A program made the position numbers and the translations under genes. The notes beneath the pieces were generated by a model, which was given only the letters and a program-made list of their open reading frames with translations, ran no database searches and had not been told where the DNA came from. From Aquimarina brevivitae (GTDB taxonomy: Bacteria > Bacteroidota > Bacteroidia > Flavobacteriales > Flavobacteriaceae), in assembly GCF_004216895.1 (NCBI RefSeq), contig NZ_SGXE01000002.1, positions 930,001-994,000 on the forward strand: 64,000 bases of DNA, read 5' to 3'. Below, piece by piece: positions 52,937-61,636 of this stretch (position 1 is the stretch's first letter; every line of letters starts with the position of its first letter).

Positions 52937-53686
52937 ATGCAATACGGAATTTGTAACCTTAGTATTGTTCCTTTACGGTTAGAACCTAGTGATCCAAGTG
53001 AAATGGTGAATCAGGTGCTATATGGAGAACACTTTAAAGTTTTAGAACAACGCAAAAAATGGAGTCGTATTCGCTTAGCACACGATAAGTATGAAGGCTG
53101 GATCGACAACAAACAATATGTGGAAATAGAGGAGTCGACATACCTTGCCTTTAACGCACAACCGCCAATACTTGCCGGGGATTTGATTGAATATGTGGAC
53201 TGTGAAAAGCATCACTTAATCCCTATTACTTTGGGGGCGTCTTTAAATGCTCTGTCTTTTTTTAATCATACTTACGAAGGAAGAAAAATTACCGAAACGC
53301 AACCCAAAGAAAAATTAATAGGCACTTCCCTACTCTTTCTTAATGCGCCCTATTTATGGGGTGGTCGAACGATTTTTGGTATTGATTGCAGTGGTTTTAC
53401 TCAAATGGTCTATCGCCTTAATGGTCATTCCATTTTAAGGGACGCTTCGCAACAAGCAACACAAGGAGAACCCTTGAGTTTTATTGAAGAAAGTGAACCC
53501 GGGGATTTAGCATTCTTTGACAATGAAGAAGGGATTATTACCCACGTAGGTATAATGATGCAAGATAACCACATTATCCACGCCAGTGGTAAAGTACGTA
53601 TCGATAGAATTGATCACACGGGTATTTATAATGCTGAAATGCGAACGCATACCCATAAACTTAGAGTGATCAAAAGAATTATATAA
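52937..53686 (+). CDS. C40 (NlpC/P60) peptidase with SH3-like N-domain (249 aa)
   Basis: Residues 1-65 look like an SH3b domain (HFKVLEQRKKWSRIRLAHDK and YEGWIDNKQYVEIE). The C-terminal NlpC/P60 domain has the catalytic Cys in TIFGIDCSGFTQMVYR, the His in GIITHVGIMMQD and the third polar residue in HIIHASGKVRID. It should cleave gamma-D-Glu-mDAP bonds in peptidoglycan peptides. No signal peptide is seen, as in other Bacteroidota recycling enzymes of this type, so a cytosolic role in muropeptide recycling is likely. A GNAT gene follows 11 bp later. Confidence 0.88.
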   Translation: MQYGICNLSIVPLRLEPSDPSEMVNQVLYGEHFKVLEQRKKWSRIRLAHDKYEGWIDNKQYVEIEESTYLAFNAQPPILAGDLIEYVDCEKHHLIPITLGASLNALSFFNHTYEGRKITETQPKEKLIGTSLLFLNAPYLWGGRTIFGIDCSGFTQMVYRLNGHSILRDASQQATQGEPLSFIEESEPGDLAFFDNEEGIITHVGIMMQDNHIIHASGKVRIDRIDHTGIYNAEMRTHTHKLRVIKRII

Positions 53687-53697
53687 GTAACTATGGT

Positions 53698-54231
53698 ATG
53701 CTCCAAAATAATGAAATATCCCTGACCAGAGCTTCTATACAGCAAAAAAAAGCACTTTACGATATTTCACGACATACGTTTTATGAGAGTTATGGCCCGC
53801 CGCTCAATACTGAACGTAATATTCAACACTATATTAGCGAGCATCTAACCTTAGAGAAGCTTGCATCAGAACTTCAAAACCCTAATGTATATTATTTTTT
53901 ATTAACCTATTCTAAAGAAGTCATTGGCTATCTAAAGCTAAACATCGGTACTGCGCAAACTGAACATCTTGGTAATAGTGCCTTAGAGATTGAACGTATT
54001 TATATTAAGAAAGAATTCCAGGGTAATCAGTTAGGCCAATTACTTATCGAAAAGGCGAAACACTTAGGGAGGCAATTAAACAAACACTTTGTCTGGCTTG
54101 GGGTTTGGGATCAAAATAGAAGAGCAATTCAATTTTATAAACGAGCTGGTTTTATCCCTTTTTCCACCCATACGTTTACCTTAGGTGATGACGTCCAAAC
54201 GGATATCATGATGAAGCTTATGCTAGCCTAA
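53698..54231 (+). CDS. GNAT family N-acetyltransferase (177 aa)
   Basis: The acetyl-CoA site is seen in IERIYIKKEFQGNQLGQLLI (Q/RxxGxG/A-like loop) and the C-terminal part in VWDQNRRAIQFYKRAGFIPF. The N-terminal half begins with LTRASIQQKKALYDIS. This is a standard GNAT of unknown acceptor. It follows the NlpC/P60 gene at 11 bp and is likely cotranscribed, though the link need not be functional. Another ATG at 53693 is out of frame, so 53698 is used. Confidence 0.87.
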   Translation: MLQNNEISLTRASIQQKKALYDISRHTFYESYGPPLNTERNIQHYISEHLTLEKLASELQNPNVYYFLLTYSKEVIGYLKLNIGTAQTEHLGNSALEIERIYIKKEFQGNQLGQLLIEKAKHLGRQLNKHFVWLGVWDQNRRAIQFYKRAGFIPFSTHTFTLGDDVQTDIMMKLMLA

Positions 54232-54277
54232 ATTTTAATTTTATTATTTTTATAACATTAGCCTCAGAACTATTCAC

Positions 54278-54299
54278 TATATTTGAAACGTTCATTTCA
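54278..54299 (+). promoter_or_regulatory. Promoter and operator of the TetR gene
   Basis: TATATTTG at 54278-54285 is a perfect -7 box. TGAAACGTTCATTTCA at 54284-54299 overlaps it, with TGAAA and TTTCA half-sites six bases apart. The same layout occurs before the SDR gene at 54906-54921 (14 of 16 bases identical). This fits autorepression by the TetR protein. Confidence 0.7.
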
Positions 54300-54305
54300 T
54301 TCATT

Positions 54306-54887
54306 ATGCCAAAAGAAGCTACATTTAGTCGAAAAGAAGTCTTGCAAAAAGCATCTGCCGTGTTTCATCAAAAGGGATACAATGGTACCTCTATGCAGGA
54401 TTTGGTAGACAGTACAGGGCTTAATCGCTCGAGTATCTATAATTCATTTGGCAGCAAATTGCAATTATTTCTTGAAGCCTTAGCTTTCTATCAATCCTCA
54501 AATAATGCCCGAATGAATAAAAGTCTACTCGGTCATCATAATGCTTCGGACACCATCAAAGCTGTATTTGAATTATACTTGCAAGATATTTTAGCAGATA
54601 AGGACAAAAAGGGGTGTTTACTGGTCAATTGTAAATCAGAAATGGCCAACCAAGAAGCAAACGTTCAATCATTTCTTGAAAATAATCAGGAAAGAACCTT
54701 AGCGATGCTGGAAGATATTGTTTATAACGGTCAGATGGAACGTGTGTTTAATGAAACGCAATCTGCATCAGATTACGCCTTATATCTATATGCATCTCTT
54801 CAGGGATTACGCATGACCGGTATTTTACACCAAAATGAACAGCAGTTACGAACCTTAATCAATACCATACTGAAAGTCATACATTAA
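54306..54887 (+). CDS. TetR/AcrR family regulator (193 aa)
   Basis: The N-terminal TetR helix-turn-helix is seen in LQKASAVFHQKGYNGTSMQD and LVDSTGLNRSSIYNSFGSKL, with the usual YNSFGSK at the end of the recognition helix. The C-terminal ligand-binding part holds KKGCLLVNCKSEMANQEAN with a conserved Cys pair, a pattern found in TetR proteins of the YxaF/NemR-like group. It lies directly upstream of an SDR gene on the same strand. A matching palindrome before each gene suggests it represses itself and the SDR. Confidence 0.9.
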   Translation: MPKEATFSRKEVLQKASAVFHQKGYNGTSMQDLVDSTGLNRSSIYNSFGSKLQLFLEALAFYQSSNNARMNKSLLGHHNASDTIKAVFELYLQDILADKDKKGCLLVNCKSEMANQEANVQSFLENNQERTLAMLEDIVYNGQMERVFNETQSASDYALYLYASLQGLRMTGILHQNEQQLRTLINTILKVIH

Positions 54888-54899
54888 AATTTTTTTAAC

Positions 54900-54923
54900 T
54901 TAATTTGAAACGTTTGTTTCAAA
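54900..54923 (+). promoter_or_regulatory. TetR-type operator before the SDR gene
   Basis: Arms TTTGAAAC (54904-54911) and GTTTCAAA (54916-54923) form a near-perfect palindrome with a 4-base centre. TTAATTTG at 54900-54907 is a one-mismatch -7 box overlapping it. The site shares TGAAACGTT and TTTCA with the operator before the TetR gene. Confidence 0.7.
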
Positions 54924-54937
54924 ATAAACACATAAAT

Positions 54938-55687
54938 ATGAACAGTTTACAAAACAAAGTCGCAGTAATTACCGGAGCCAATAGCGGAATAGGATTGGCT
55001 ACTGCCAAACTATTTTTGGCACAAGGTGCTAAAGTCGTACTTTCTGGTAGAAGAGCTGAAGCCCTACAAGAAGTTGCCAAAGAGCTTCAAGGGGAATTCA
55101 TTACGGTAACCGCTGATGTTGCAAATGCAGCAGACAACAAAAAACTTATTGATCAAACCGTAAATAAATATGGTAAGATTGATATTCTTTTCCTTAACGC
55201 CGGTGTAGCACCTCCTACTCCTCTAAGTGATGTTACCGAGGATCATTACAACTATATTTTTGATATCAATGTAAAAGGTCCAATTCTCGCTGTAAAAGAA
55301 GCCTTGCCGCACATCAATGATGGCGGTACCATTATATTTACCAATTCTATTGTCACACAAAGAGGGTTTGAAAATTTAGGCATATATTCCGCCAGTAAAG
55401 GTGCGCTACGTGCCTACCAACGTGTACTGACTGCCGAAGTTAAATCTAGAGGCATACGGGTCAACTCCATTGCCCCCGGACCTATAGATACTCCTATTTA
55501 CAGTAAAATGGGACTTCCTGAAGAAGTTGTAGAAGAAATGGGGAAAGGATTTGCGCAACAAGTACCTTTAGGCCGTTTTGGTACTTCTGAAGAAATTGCC
55601 AATACCGCACTATTTTTAGCTTCCGACAAAGCCTCTTTTATCAATGGTATTGAGCTTGAAGTGGATGGCGGGCTGAGTCAGATTTAA
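54938..55687 (+). CDS. Short-chain dehydrogenase/reductase (249 aa)
   Basis: The SDR cofactor motif is VAVITGANSGIGLATAKLFL, the acidic/Arg pattern VVLSGRRAEAL favours NADPH, and the active site has the Ser in IIFTNSIVTQRGFENLG with the Tyr and Lys in IYSASKGALRAY. The C-terminal SINGIELEVDGG ending is classical. The substrate is unknown. A longer frame (TTG 54905) runs through the operator, so ATG 54938 is used. It follows the TetR gene and its own palindromic operator; together they look like a small inducible detox or stress unit. Confidence 0.9.
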   Translation: MNSLQNKVAVITGANSGIGLATAKLFLAQGAKVVLSGRRAEALQEVAKELQGEFITVTADVANAADNKKLIDQTVNKYGKIDILFLNAGVAPPTPLSDVTEDHYNYIFDINVKGPILAVKEALPHINDGGTIIFTNSIVTQRGFENLGIYSASKGALRAYQRVLTAEVKSRGIRVNSIAPGPIDTPIYSKMGLPEEVVEEMGKGFAQQVPLGRFGTSEEIANTALFLASDKASFINGIELEVDGGLSQI

Positions 55688-55723
55688 AAAATATTCAATT
55701 ACCATCTGCTAATTTGGAATTCT

Positions 55724-55756
55724 AAAGAAGCCTGCTAAAGTCTAGCAGGCTTCTTT
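55724..55756. terminator. Bidirectional intrinsic terminator
   Basis: A perfect 14-bp stem (AAAGAAGCCTGCTA, 55724-55737, with TAGCAGGCTTCTTT, 55743-55756) with a 5-base loop lies between the SDR gene and the convergent DUF2461 gene. A and T tails are on the two sides. Confidence 0.85.
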
Positions 55757-55767
55757 ATATGCTACAA

Positions 55768-56448
55768 CTACACCAACAACGACTCTCCATTAAGATCCGT
55801 AGTCAATACATCACTCATATAGTCAAAAAACGGCCGCAACAACTCATAATGGCCTACTAATTTATCCAAAAAATCTGGCGCTAGCACTTCTTCATCCGTA
55901 TAGCTATGTGTTACAAAAAAGGCTTTATTTTTAATCAAGTCGATAGCGGGATGCTCCTTACTAAATCCTTTAGGCGCGGTCTTTACCTGATAGTCTTGAT
56001 TAAAACCTCCAAATGCTTTTTTAAACTCAGGTTCTGCCAGTATAGCACGTATCAGTTCAACATCGATGTCAAACTCTTTGCGAATCCGTAGCAAATCTGC
56101 GGGCTCCGGACTAAAAAAACCGCCACCCATCGCGGAGGCACCGGGTTCTATCCGCAGATAATAACCACCTCTTCGATGCGCTCCTGCCCTACTAAAACTA
56201 GCACTTCTATGCACATTATAAGGGGTTTTGTTTTTGCTAAAGCGAATATCTCTGTTAATTCTAAAAACCTTAGTTTTCTCAATTTCATCACTTTGGTTAA
56301 GACGATCTACCACCGCAGCATAAAATTCTTTTAACGCTTTTTCGTTCGCCTTATACTGCTTTTTGTGTGCATTCATCCAATCCTTATGATTGTTTTGTTT
56401 TAATTCAGCTAAAAATTCAAAAACGGAGTGGGGTATTGTTGGATTCAT
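55768..56448 (-). CDS. DUF2461 family protein (226 aa)
   Basis: The family pattern is clear: FEFLAELKQNNHKDWMNAHK at the start, then KVFRINRDIRFSKNKTPYNV, GAHRRGGYYLRIEPGASAMG and GGFFSPEPADLLRIRKEFD. DUF2461 (TIGR02453) proteins are widespread and have no known function. The protein of 226 residues has no signal peptide. The gene lies 40 bp after the dienelactone hydrolase gene on the same strand, so they may share a transcript. Confidence 0.88.
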   Translation of the reverse strand: MNPTIPHSVFEFLAELKQNNHKDWMNAHKKQYKANEKALKEFYAAVVDRLNQSDEIEKTKVFRINRDIRFSKNKTPYNVHRSASFSRAGAHRRGGYYLRIEPGASAMGGGFFSPEPADLLRIRKEFDIDVELIRAILAEPEFKKAFGGFNQDYQVKTAPKGFSKEHPAIDLIKNKAFFVTHSYTDEEVLAPDFLDKLVGHYELLRPFFDYMSDVLTTDLNGESLLV

Positions 56449-56488
56449 AAATTAAATAAAAACGTATTGATGTGTGTTCTTGTTCTTG

Positions 56489-57373
56489 TTAAGACAAATG
56501 CTTTTCGAAAAAGGTAATCGTTCTCTGCCACGCCAGTTCAGCTGCTTCCTTATCATATCTGGGCGTACTGGTGTTATGGAAACCGTGGTTAACCTCAGGA
56601 TACACAAAAGCTTCGTGCTCCACATTATGCTCTTGTAAGGCTTTTTCATAGGTGGGCCAACCGGCATTGACCCGTTCATCCAATCCGGCATAGTGTAGTT
56701 GCAGCGGCGCTTTGATTTGATCGATATCTTCCGTGGGTTGCCCTCCATAATACGGTGCCGCAGCAGCTAAATCCGGTAAACGCACCGCCATCATATTGGA
56801 GATCCAACCACCAAAGCAAAAGCCTACCACGCCAACTTTACCATTACAATCCTTATGATTTTTTAAGTATTCATAGGCCGCAATAAAATCTTCGAGCATT
56901 TCACCTCGATCTCTTTTGCGTTGCATCGTTCTGCCTTCATCATCATTACCGGGATACCCACCCAGTGGGGTTAAGGCATCTGGTGCTATCGTAATAAAAC
57001 CAGCCAGCGCTGCTCGGCGAGCGGTATCTTCGATATAAGGATTTAAGCCTCTATTTTCGTGCACCACCACAATACCGCCTAAGGCGCCCTTGTGTTTTTT
57101 CGGTTTGGAGAGTAAGGCATTGATAGCTCCGCCTCCTTTGGGAGATTGGTACGTAATCATTTCCGAAGAAAGCTTAGGATCATTTTTAGCTACCACTGCG
57201 GTAGTTTTATAATCGGGTAATAAAAAACTCATTAGCGAAGCTACGGTTACCCCGCCAACGGCATACATACCGAGTCGTTTCATAAAATCCCCACGAGTGA
57301 GTTTGTTGTGCGCATAGGCATCGTACAAATCAAAAACTTCTTGCTGTATGTCTTCTTTTTTTAAATGTTTCAT
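56489..57373 (-). CDS. Dienelactone hydrolase family protein with N-terminal anchor (294 aa)
   Basis: An alpha/beta hydrolase of the DLH type: nucleophile Cys in KVGVVGFCFGGWISNMMAVR, Asp in LQLHYAGLDERVNAGW and His in YPEVNHGFHNTSTP. An N-terminal helix (MYAVGGVTVASLMSFLL) after KRLG looks like a membrane anchor or a weak Tat-like signal, placing it outside the cytoplasm. The substrate is unknown; lactones or carboxylesters are possible. ATG 57385 lies four codons upstream and is an equally possible start. Confidence 0.88.
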   Translation of the reverse strand: MKHLKKEDIQQEVFDLYDAYAHNKLTRGDFMKRLGMYAVGGVTVASLMSFLLPDYKTTAVVAKNDPKLSSEMITYQSPKGGGAINALLSKPKKHKGALGGIVVVHENRGLNPYIEDTARRAALAGFITIAPDALTPLGGYPGNDDEGRTMQRKRDRGEMLEDFIAAYEYLKNHKDCNGKVGVVGFCFGGWISNMMAVRLPDLAAAAPYYGGQPTEDIDQIKAPLQLHYAGLDERVNAGWPTYEKALQEHNVEHEAFVYPEVNHGFHNTSTPRYDKEAAELAWQRTITFFEKHLS

Positions 57374-57593
57374 GAGCGTGTACAAATGAGATGATGTGGA
57401 ACTACTTCCGATAGTCTTCTAAAATTACTAAATTCCACAGCCTCGCCTAAAGTTTAACGTAAATTTATCGCAAAACCTTTCTGGAGCTCCGGCTTCCCTC
57501 CTATTTTCGTGTAGGTTTCGTTGTAAAATGTAGCCTGCAGCCCAAAAACTAGTGTATATTCAATATATTTACGTACGTATTTAAGTACCGGTT

Positions 57594-58379
57594 ATGACAA
57601 GAGCAGAAATTATTGCCAATATCGAAGAGCAAAAAAAGAATCCTAATTTAAAATTAGAACTCAAAGAGAAAACAGAATATTTTACCAATCTGTTATTCTA
57701 TACCCTTTTTGATTCCAACACCGAAGTAGCCAAAAACATTGATATGTTGGAGGTCACCTTTGCGGAGTTAATCGATCTGGCCTGCTGGGAAACCGAAAAA
57801 CCCTGTAGTAAGATATGGCAATCCTATTTGGAAAAATTACCGGTAATCTTAGAAAAACTGAATCTCGATGCAGCGGCTTTCATCAAAAGTGATCCTGCAG
57901 CGAATTCTATAGAAGAGGTGTACCTGGCCTATCCGGGTTTTTATGCTATCGCCATTTACCGTTTGAGTCACGAGTTGTTTAAATTTGGGTTACCGCTCAT
58001 CCCAAGACTGATGACCGAATATGCGCATCGCCTAAGCGGTACCGATATCAATCCAGGTGCAGTGATTGGGGAATCCTTTTTTATCGACCACGCTACCGGT
58101 ATTGTCATTGGCGAAACCGCAATCATCAAAAACAATGTAAAAATATATCAGGGGGTTACCCTGGGCGGATTGTATGTAGATCGCAAGCTGCGCAACGTAA
58201 AACGACATCCTACCGTAGAAGATAATGTAACCATCTATGCCAATGCCACTATACTAGGCGGCAATACCGTGATCGGTGCTAATAGTACGATCGGTGGTAA
58301 TGCGTGGATTACTGAATCCGTGCCGCCCAATTCGTTAATAACCAATACTGCAGAAATTAAGATTAAAAAAGTGATTTAA
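57594..58379 (+). CDS. Serine O-acetyltransferase, EpsC/CysE type (261 aa)
   Basis: The C-terminal left-handed beta-helix has hexapeptide repeats: HRLSGTDINPGAVIGESFFI, the catalytic DHATGIVIGETAII and KIYQGVTLGGLYVD, ending in NSTIGGNAWITESVPPNSLI. The N-terminal 130 residues are helical as in EpsC-like enzymes. It makes O-acetylserine from serine and acetyl-CoA, the substrate of the next gene product. The stop codon is followed directly by the cysM ATG without a gap, so translation is coupled. Feedback control by cysteine is usual in the family but cannot be read here. Confidence 0.9.
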   Translation: MTRAEIIANIEEQKKNPNLKLELKEKTEYFTNLLFYTLFDSNTEVAKNIDMLEVTFAELIDLACWETEKPCSKIWQSYLEKLPVILEKLNLDAAAFIKSDPAANSIEEVYLAYPGFYAIAIYRLSHELFKFGLPLIPRLMTEYAHRLSGTDINPGAVIGESFFIDHATGIVIGETAIIKNNVKIYQGVTLGGLYVDRKLRNVKRHPTVEDNVTIYANATILGGNTVIGANSTIGGNAWITESVPPNSLITNTAEIKIKKVI

Positions 58380-59267
58380 ATGTCGCACTCTATCCTAGAC
58401 CTCATTGGCAATACCCCTTTGGTAAAAGCCACCACGCTACTCAACAACCCTAACATCAAACTCTACCTTAAACTCGAAGGGCACAACCCTGGCGGTAGTG
58501 TTAAAGATAGAGCCGCCTATAATATGATCAAAGCGGCACTGGATCGTGGAGACATCAATACAGACACCCAACTTATTGAAGCCACTAGTGGTAATACCGG
58601 TATTGCCTTAGCGATGATTGCCGGTTTGTTTCAACTCAACATTGAGCTGGTGATGCCCGAAAATTCTACCAAAGAACGCGTACAAACCATGCGTGCCTAT
58701 GGCGCTAAGGTTACCCTGACCTCGGCGGATATCGGTATTGAGGGAGCTCGAGATTATGCCGAAGCCAAAGTAAAGAATGAGGGCTATGTAATGTTAAATC
58801 AGTTTGCCAATGACGATAATTGGAAAGCCCATTACAAAACCACAGGTCCCGAAATATGGCGCGATACTGAGGGGCAAATCACTCACTTTGTATCCTCTAT
58901 GGGCACTACCGGTACGATAATGGGCACCTCTACTTATCTCAAAGAACAAAACAAGGCCATACAAATTGTTGGGGTGCAACCCACTGACGATGCTAAAATC
59001 CCCGGCATCCGTAAATGGCCACAGGCGTATTTGCCTAAAATTTTTAATCCCGCTAAAGTAGATCAGGTCATTGAAGTAAGCCAGGAAGAAGCTACGGAGA
59101 TGGCCAAACGATTGGCCAAAGAAGAAGGCGTCTTTGCGGGGATGAGCAGTGGAGGCTCCGTTACGGCGGCTTTAAAATTAGCAGCAACCTTGGATAGCGG
59201 TGTTATTGTAGCCATTATCTGCGATCGCGGTGATCGCTACTTGAGCTCGGATTTGTTTGCGGACTAA
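58380..59267 (+). CDS. cysM: Cysteine synthase, CysM/O-acetylserine sulfhydrylase B type (295 aa)
   Basis: A PLP-dependent beta-family enzyme: the Schiff-base lysine lies in EGHNPGGSVKDRAAYN, the substrate loop in IEATSGNTGIALAM, and the phosphate-binding Gly/Ser loop in VSSMGTTGTIMGTSTYL. Length and the EEGVFAGMSSGGSVTAALKL region fit the CysM branch. It condenses O-acetylserine with sulfide or thiosulfate to give cysteine or S-sulfocysteine. It starts at the base after the serine acetyltransferase stop, completing a two-gene cysteine operon. Confidence 0.92.
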   Translation: MSHSILDLIGNTPLVKATTLLNNPNIKLYLKLEGHNPGGSVKDRAAYNMIKAALDRGDINTDTQLIEATSGNTGIALAMIAGLFQLNIELVMPENSTKERVQTMRAYGAKVTLTSADIGIEGARDYAEAKVKNEGYVMLNQFANDDNWKAHYKTTGPEIWRDTEGQITHFVSSMGTTGTIMGTSTYLKEQNKAIQIVGVQPTDDAKIPGIRKWPQAYLPKIFNPAKVDQVIEVSQEEATEMAKRLAKEEGVFAGMSSGGSVTAALKLAATLDSGVIVAIICDRGDRYLSSDLFAD

Positions 59268-59485
59268 CCCTTAGATGAATTTTTATATCTTTAAGGTAAT
59301 TAACAAATAGTATATTCATTTGTATAAATAAATATAAATGGTAATAAACACAACGGTGCGTTTATTCTACTATTGGCAATAATTATGAAGAATCGAAGTA
59401 ATAGCTTACTTCAAAAACACTAATTTAGCCAAAAAGTTTATTTAAGATATACCCAAATATAGTTATACTAAATTTTGACTTAGGT

Positions 59486-59788
59486 GTGAGAGGTGATTAT
59501 AATAACCTATATGCATTTTTAGACAATAATAATGCTTTAGACTGTGGGAATTCTAATTCTGCTTTTGAATATCATTTTAGAGGGACGGATTTAACCTATG
59601 ATGATAAATTTGAACAATTAAAAACAGATATAAACAAAACGGTTAAATTCGAAAAGAACGATAGACTTTATGCGATTGTACATAATGATGAGGGAATTCC
59701 TAGAGGTAAATTCTTATTTGGACAAAGGAAAACCCCAGTGTGGGATGGTTTCGGGCGCAAAGAAGAAGATGATACACTCCCATTTTAA
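59486..59788 (+). CDS. Small protein of unknown function, possible ferredoxin-like fold (100+ aa)
   Basis: The nominal start is GTG 59486, but the frame is open back to 59429 and the upstream codons read IYPNIVILNFDLG, which looks like the first beta strand of a fold. No ATG, GTG or TTG exists there, so either a rare start (ATA at 59447) is used or the 5' end has decayed. The order strand, helix (NNLYAFLDNNNA), strand, helix (DDKFEQLKTDINKTV) and strand (RLYAIVHND) is like small Cas2/SinR-type proteins, which is a guess. It ends with a charged tail and lies 2 bp before the PIN-domain gene. Confidence 0.5.
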   Translation: MRGDYNNLYAFLDNNNALDCGNSNSAFEYHFRGTDLTYDDKFEQLKTDINKTVKFEKNDRLYAIVHNDEGIPRGKFLFGQRKTPVWDGFGRKEEDDTLPF

Positions 59789-59790
59789 TT

Positions 59791-60222
59791 ATGAAATCAA
59801 TAATACTTGATACAGGCTATTGGATAGCTTTATTCAATCCAGAAAAAGAGATTGATAAACAAGAAGTTGTTGAATTTGTATCAAATTTAATAGATGAAAA
59901 TAATTATAAAATAATCATTCCGTTTCCAACTCTATATGAGTTTTTAGATTCAAAATTATCAAGAAAAAAAGCTAGTAAATTAAATCTACAAAAGGAATTA
60001 TCTAAGAGTAAATATGATAAAGTTTACGATGACAAATACAGAGAAAAAGCTCTAAAAACTTTTACACATAATTTTTCGTTCAATGTCGGAGATATAAGTT
60101 TAGTAGATGAAGTGATCAAAGAAATGATTTTTGATGATAACTTAAGAACTGACATTATAGTAACTTTCGATGAGTCTTTAAAAAATTTCGCTAAATCTAT
60201 GAACTTAGAAGTTATCGAATAA
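59791..60222 (+). CDS. PIN-domain nuclease-like protein (143 aa)
   Basis: The PIN acidic residues are in place: Asp7 in MKSIILDTGYWIALF, Glu50 in PFPTLYEFLDS, Asp101 or Asp106 in VGDISLVDEVI and Asp127 in DIIVTFDESLKNFA. The length fits a VapC-like toxin. It follows a small protein gene by 2 bp, so the two are coupled. In toxin-antitoxin pairs the antitoxin usually precedes; here the upstream protein is not a recognisable antitoxin. The base composition is more AT-rich than the cysteine operon before it. A role in RNA cleavage is likely; the target is unknown. Confidence 0.82.
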   Translation: MKSIILDTGYWIALFNPEKEIDKQEVVEFVSNLIDENNYKIIIPFPTLYEFLDSKLSRKKASKLNLQKELSKSKYDKVYDDKYREKALKTFTHNFSFNVGDISLVDEVIKEMIFDDNLRTDIIVTFDESLKNFAKSMNLEVIE

Positions 60223-60390
60223 AAACCCTTGCCAACACTATTTGTCTTCAATTGCTAGGTTTAAGAATTAAAACCAAAAGTATAGGATTTATTTACAAAT
60301 TTACAATTGAAAAATAAAGGTCTGTGCTTCTTTGGTCGCCAATTAAAGATACACCTCCCGTTATATTTAATTCAAGAAAACATAAATTGA

Positions 60391-60454
60391 GGTAAATTTA
60401 CCTTGTTTAATTAGATTATATCATTATTTTCACTAAATTTGAGGTAAATTTACC
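60391..60454 (+). promoter_or_regulatory. Twin palindromic operators and promoter of the HTH-ImmA/IrrE gene
   Basis: GGTAAATTTACC, a perfect 12-bp palindrome, occurs at 60391-60402 and 60443-60454, 52 bases apart (about five helical turns). Each is preceded by a TTGA or TTTGA stretch. TAAATTTG at 60434-60441 is an exact -7 box directly before the second copy, whose far end is 8 bases from the ATG. One site therefore covers the transcription start and the other lies upstream of the promoter, as expected for autorepression. Confidence 0.75.
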
Positions 60455-60462
60455 GCAAATAA

Positions 60463-61635
60463 ATGATAAGTGATATATTAAATAGTAGTTTTAAGACGAA
60501 CAAAGACCTTGAAAGACTACTCAAGGACAAACTTAAATCGACTGGACTTAGTAAAACTCATTTTGAAAGGCTTTCAGGTATTCAGAGAAAAAGTTTAGAT
60601 GGCATATTAAAAAAATCGTCTAAACAAACGGACATTTTGAATCTTTTAAAATTAGGAGAATTTTTAGAATTAAACTTAGAAGAATTATTAATCCTTCATT
60701 TTAAAGATAGACCTAAAGAGGAAATAAAAGATTTACAAAACTCAATGGATATAACATATATCAACAAAAATTTTGATTTAAAAACATTAGCTAGTCTAGG
60801 TTTTATCAATATAGATGATAATGTAGAACAATTATCAGAAAGAATATGTGAATTTTTTGAACTCGATTCAATTTACGATTACGAAAAAGATTTAAACGAC
60901 GCTTTATATAGTAGAACAAAAAGGTCTTACAGTGACAAGATGAAAGACTTTTGGATTAAATCTTCCTACAAGTATTTTGAGTTAATTGATAACCCTAACG
61001 AGTATTCCCGAAAAGATTTAGTCGATTTAATACCAAAAATAAAACCTTATACGCAAAATGTTGAAAAAGGACTACTAACAGTTTTCCAAGCTTTGTTTAA
61101 TATTGGAGTTACCGTTGTATTTCAACCGTCTTTGCCTAAAACACAAATTCGAGGTGCAACTTTTTATATTAATAATAAACCGTGTATTGTGATAACAGAC
61201 CTGAATAAAAATTATGCCACTATTTGGTTTGCTCTTATTCACGAACTAAATCATGTTTTATTTGACTTAGACACAATAGAAAACACAAAATTTCACTTAT
61301 CAGGAGAGCCTGATTTATTTCTATTACAAGAAGATAAAGCGAACGAATTTGCATCAGAATATCTATTATCTTCTGAAAAAATGAGATATATCGAAAAACT
61401 TATAGACAATCCATTAATTGTAAAAAGATTTGCAAAAGAATGTCAAATTCATCCTTGCATAATCTATTCGCAGTATCAATGGAGGCAATCAGAACTAGGC
61501 AATAATTATTGGGGATTTTTCAAAGAGTATTTTCCTGATATCAATTTGGCTACTAAAAATCTAAATATTTCAAATTGGGATGCTGAGTCTTTAAAGATTG
61601 CAGCAGAAAATATAAGAGAACTTTTAACAGTATAA
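60463..61635 (+). CDS. HTH and ImmA/IrrE-type metallopeptidase fusion (390 aa)
   Basis: Residues about 15-80 form a helix-turn-helix (LKDKLKSTGLSKTHFERLSG and QRKSLDGILKKSSKQTDILN). A zinc-peptidase motif HELNH is at residues 260-264, followed by EDKANEFASEYLLSSEKM with a further acidic ligand. This is the ImmA/IrrE (COG2856) layout seen in phage-induced repressor cleavage, stress response and toxin-antitoxin units. The protein can bind the operators in front of its own gene and cleave a partner. The gene following it (1 bp gap) is the natural partner. The neighbouring PIN-domain gene makes a defence or toxin-antitoxin role plausible. Confidence 0.85.
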   Translation: MISDILNSSFKTNKDLERLLKDKLKSTGLSKTHFERLSGIQRKSLDGILKKSSKQTDILNLLKLGEFLELNLEELLILHFKDRPKEEIKDLQNSMDITYINKNFDLKTLASLGFINIDDNVEQLSERICEFFELDSIYDYEKDLNDALYSRTKRSYSDKMKDFWIKSSYKYFELIDNPNEYSRKDLVDLIPKIKPYTQNVEKGLLTVFQALFNIGVTVVFQPSLPKTQIRGATFYINNKPCIVITDLNKNYATIWFALIHELNHVLFDLDTIENTKFHLSGEPDLFLLQEDKANEFASEYLLSSEKMRYIEKLIDNPLIVKRFAKECQIHPCIIYSQYQWRQSELGNNYWGFFKEYFPDINLATKNLNISNWDAESLKIAAENIRELLTV

Positions 61636-61636
61636 T

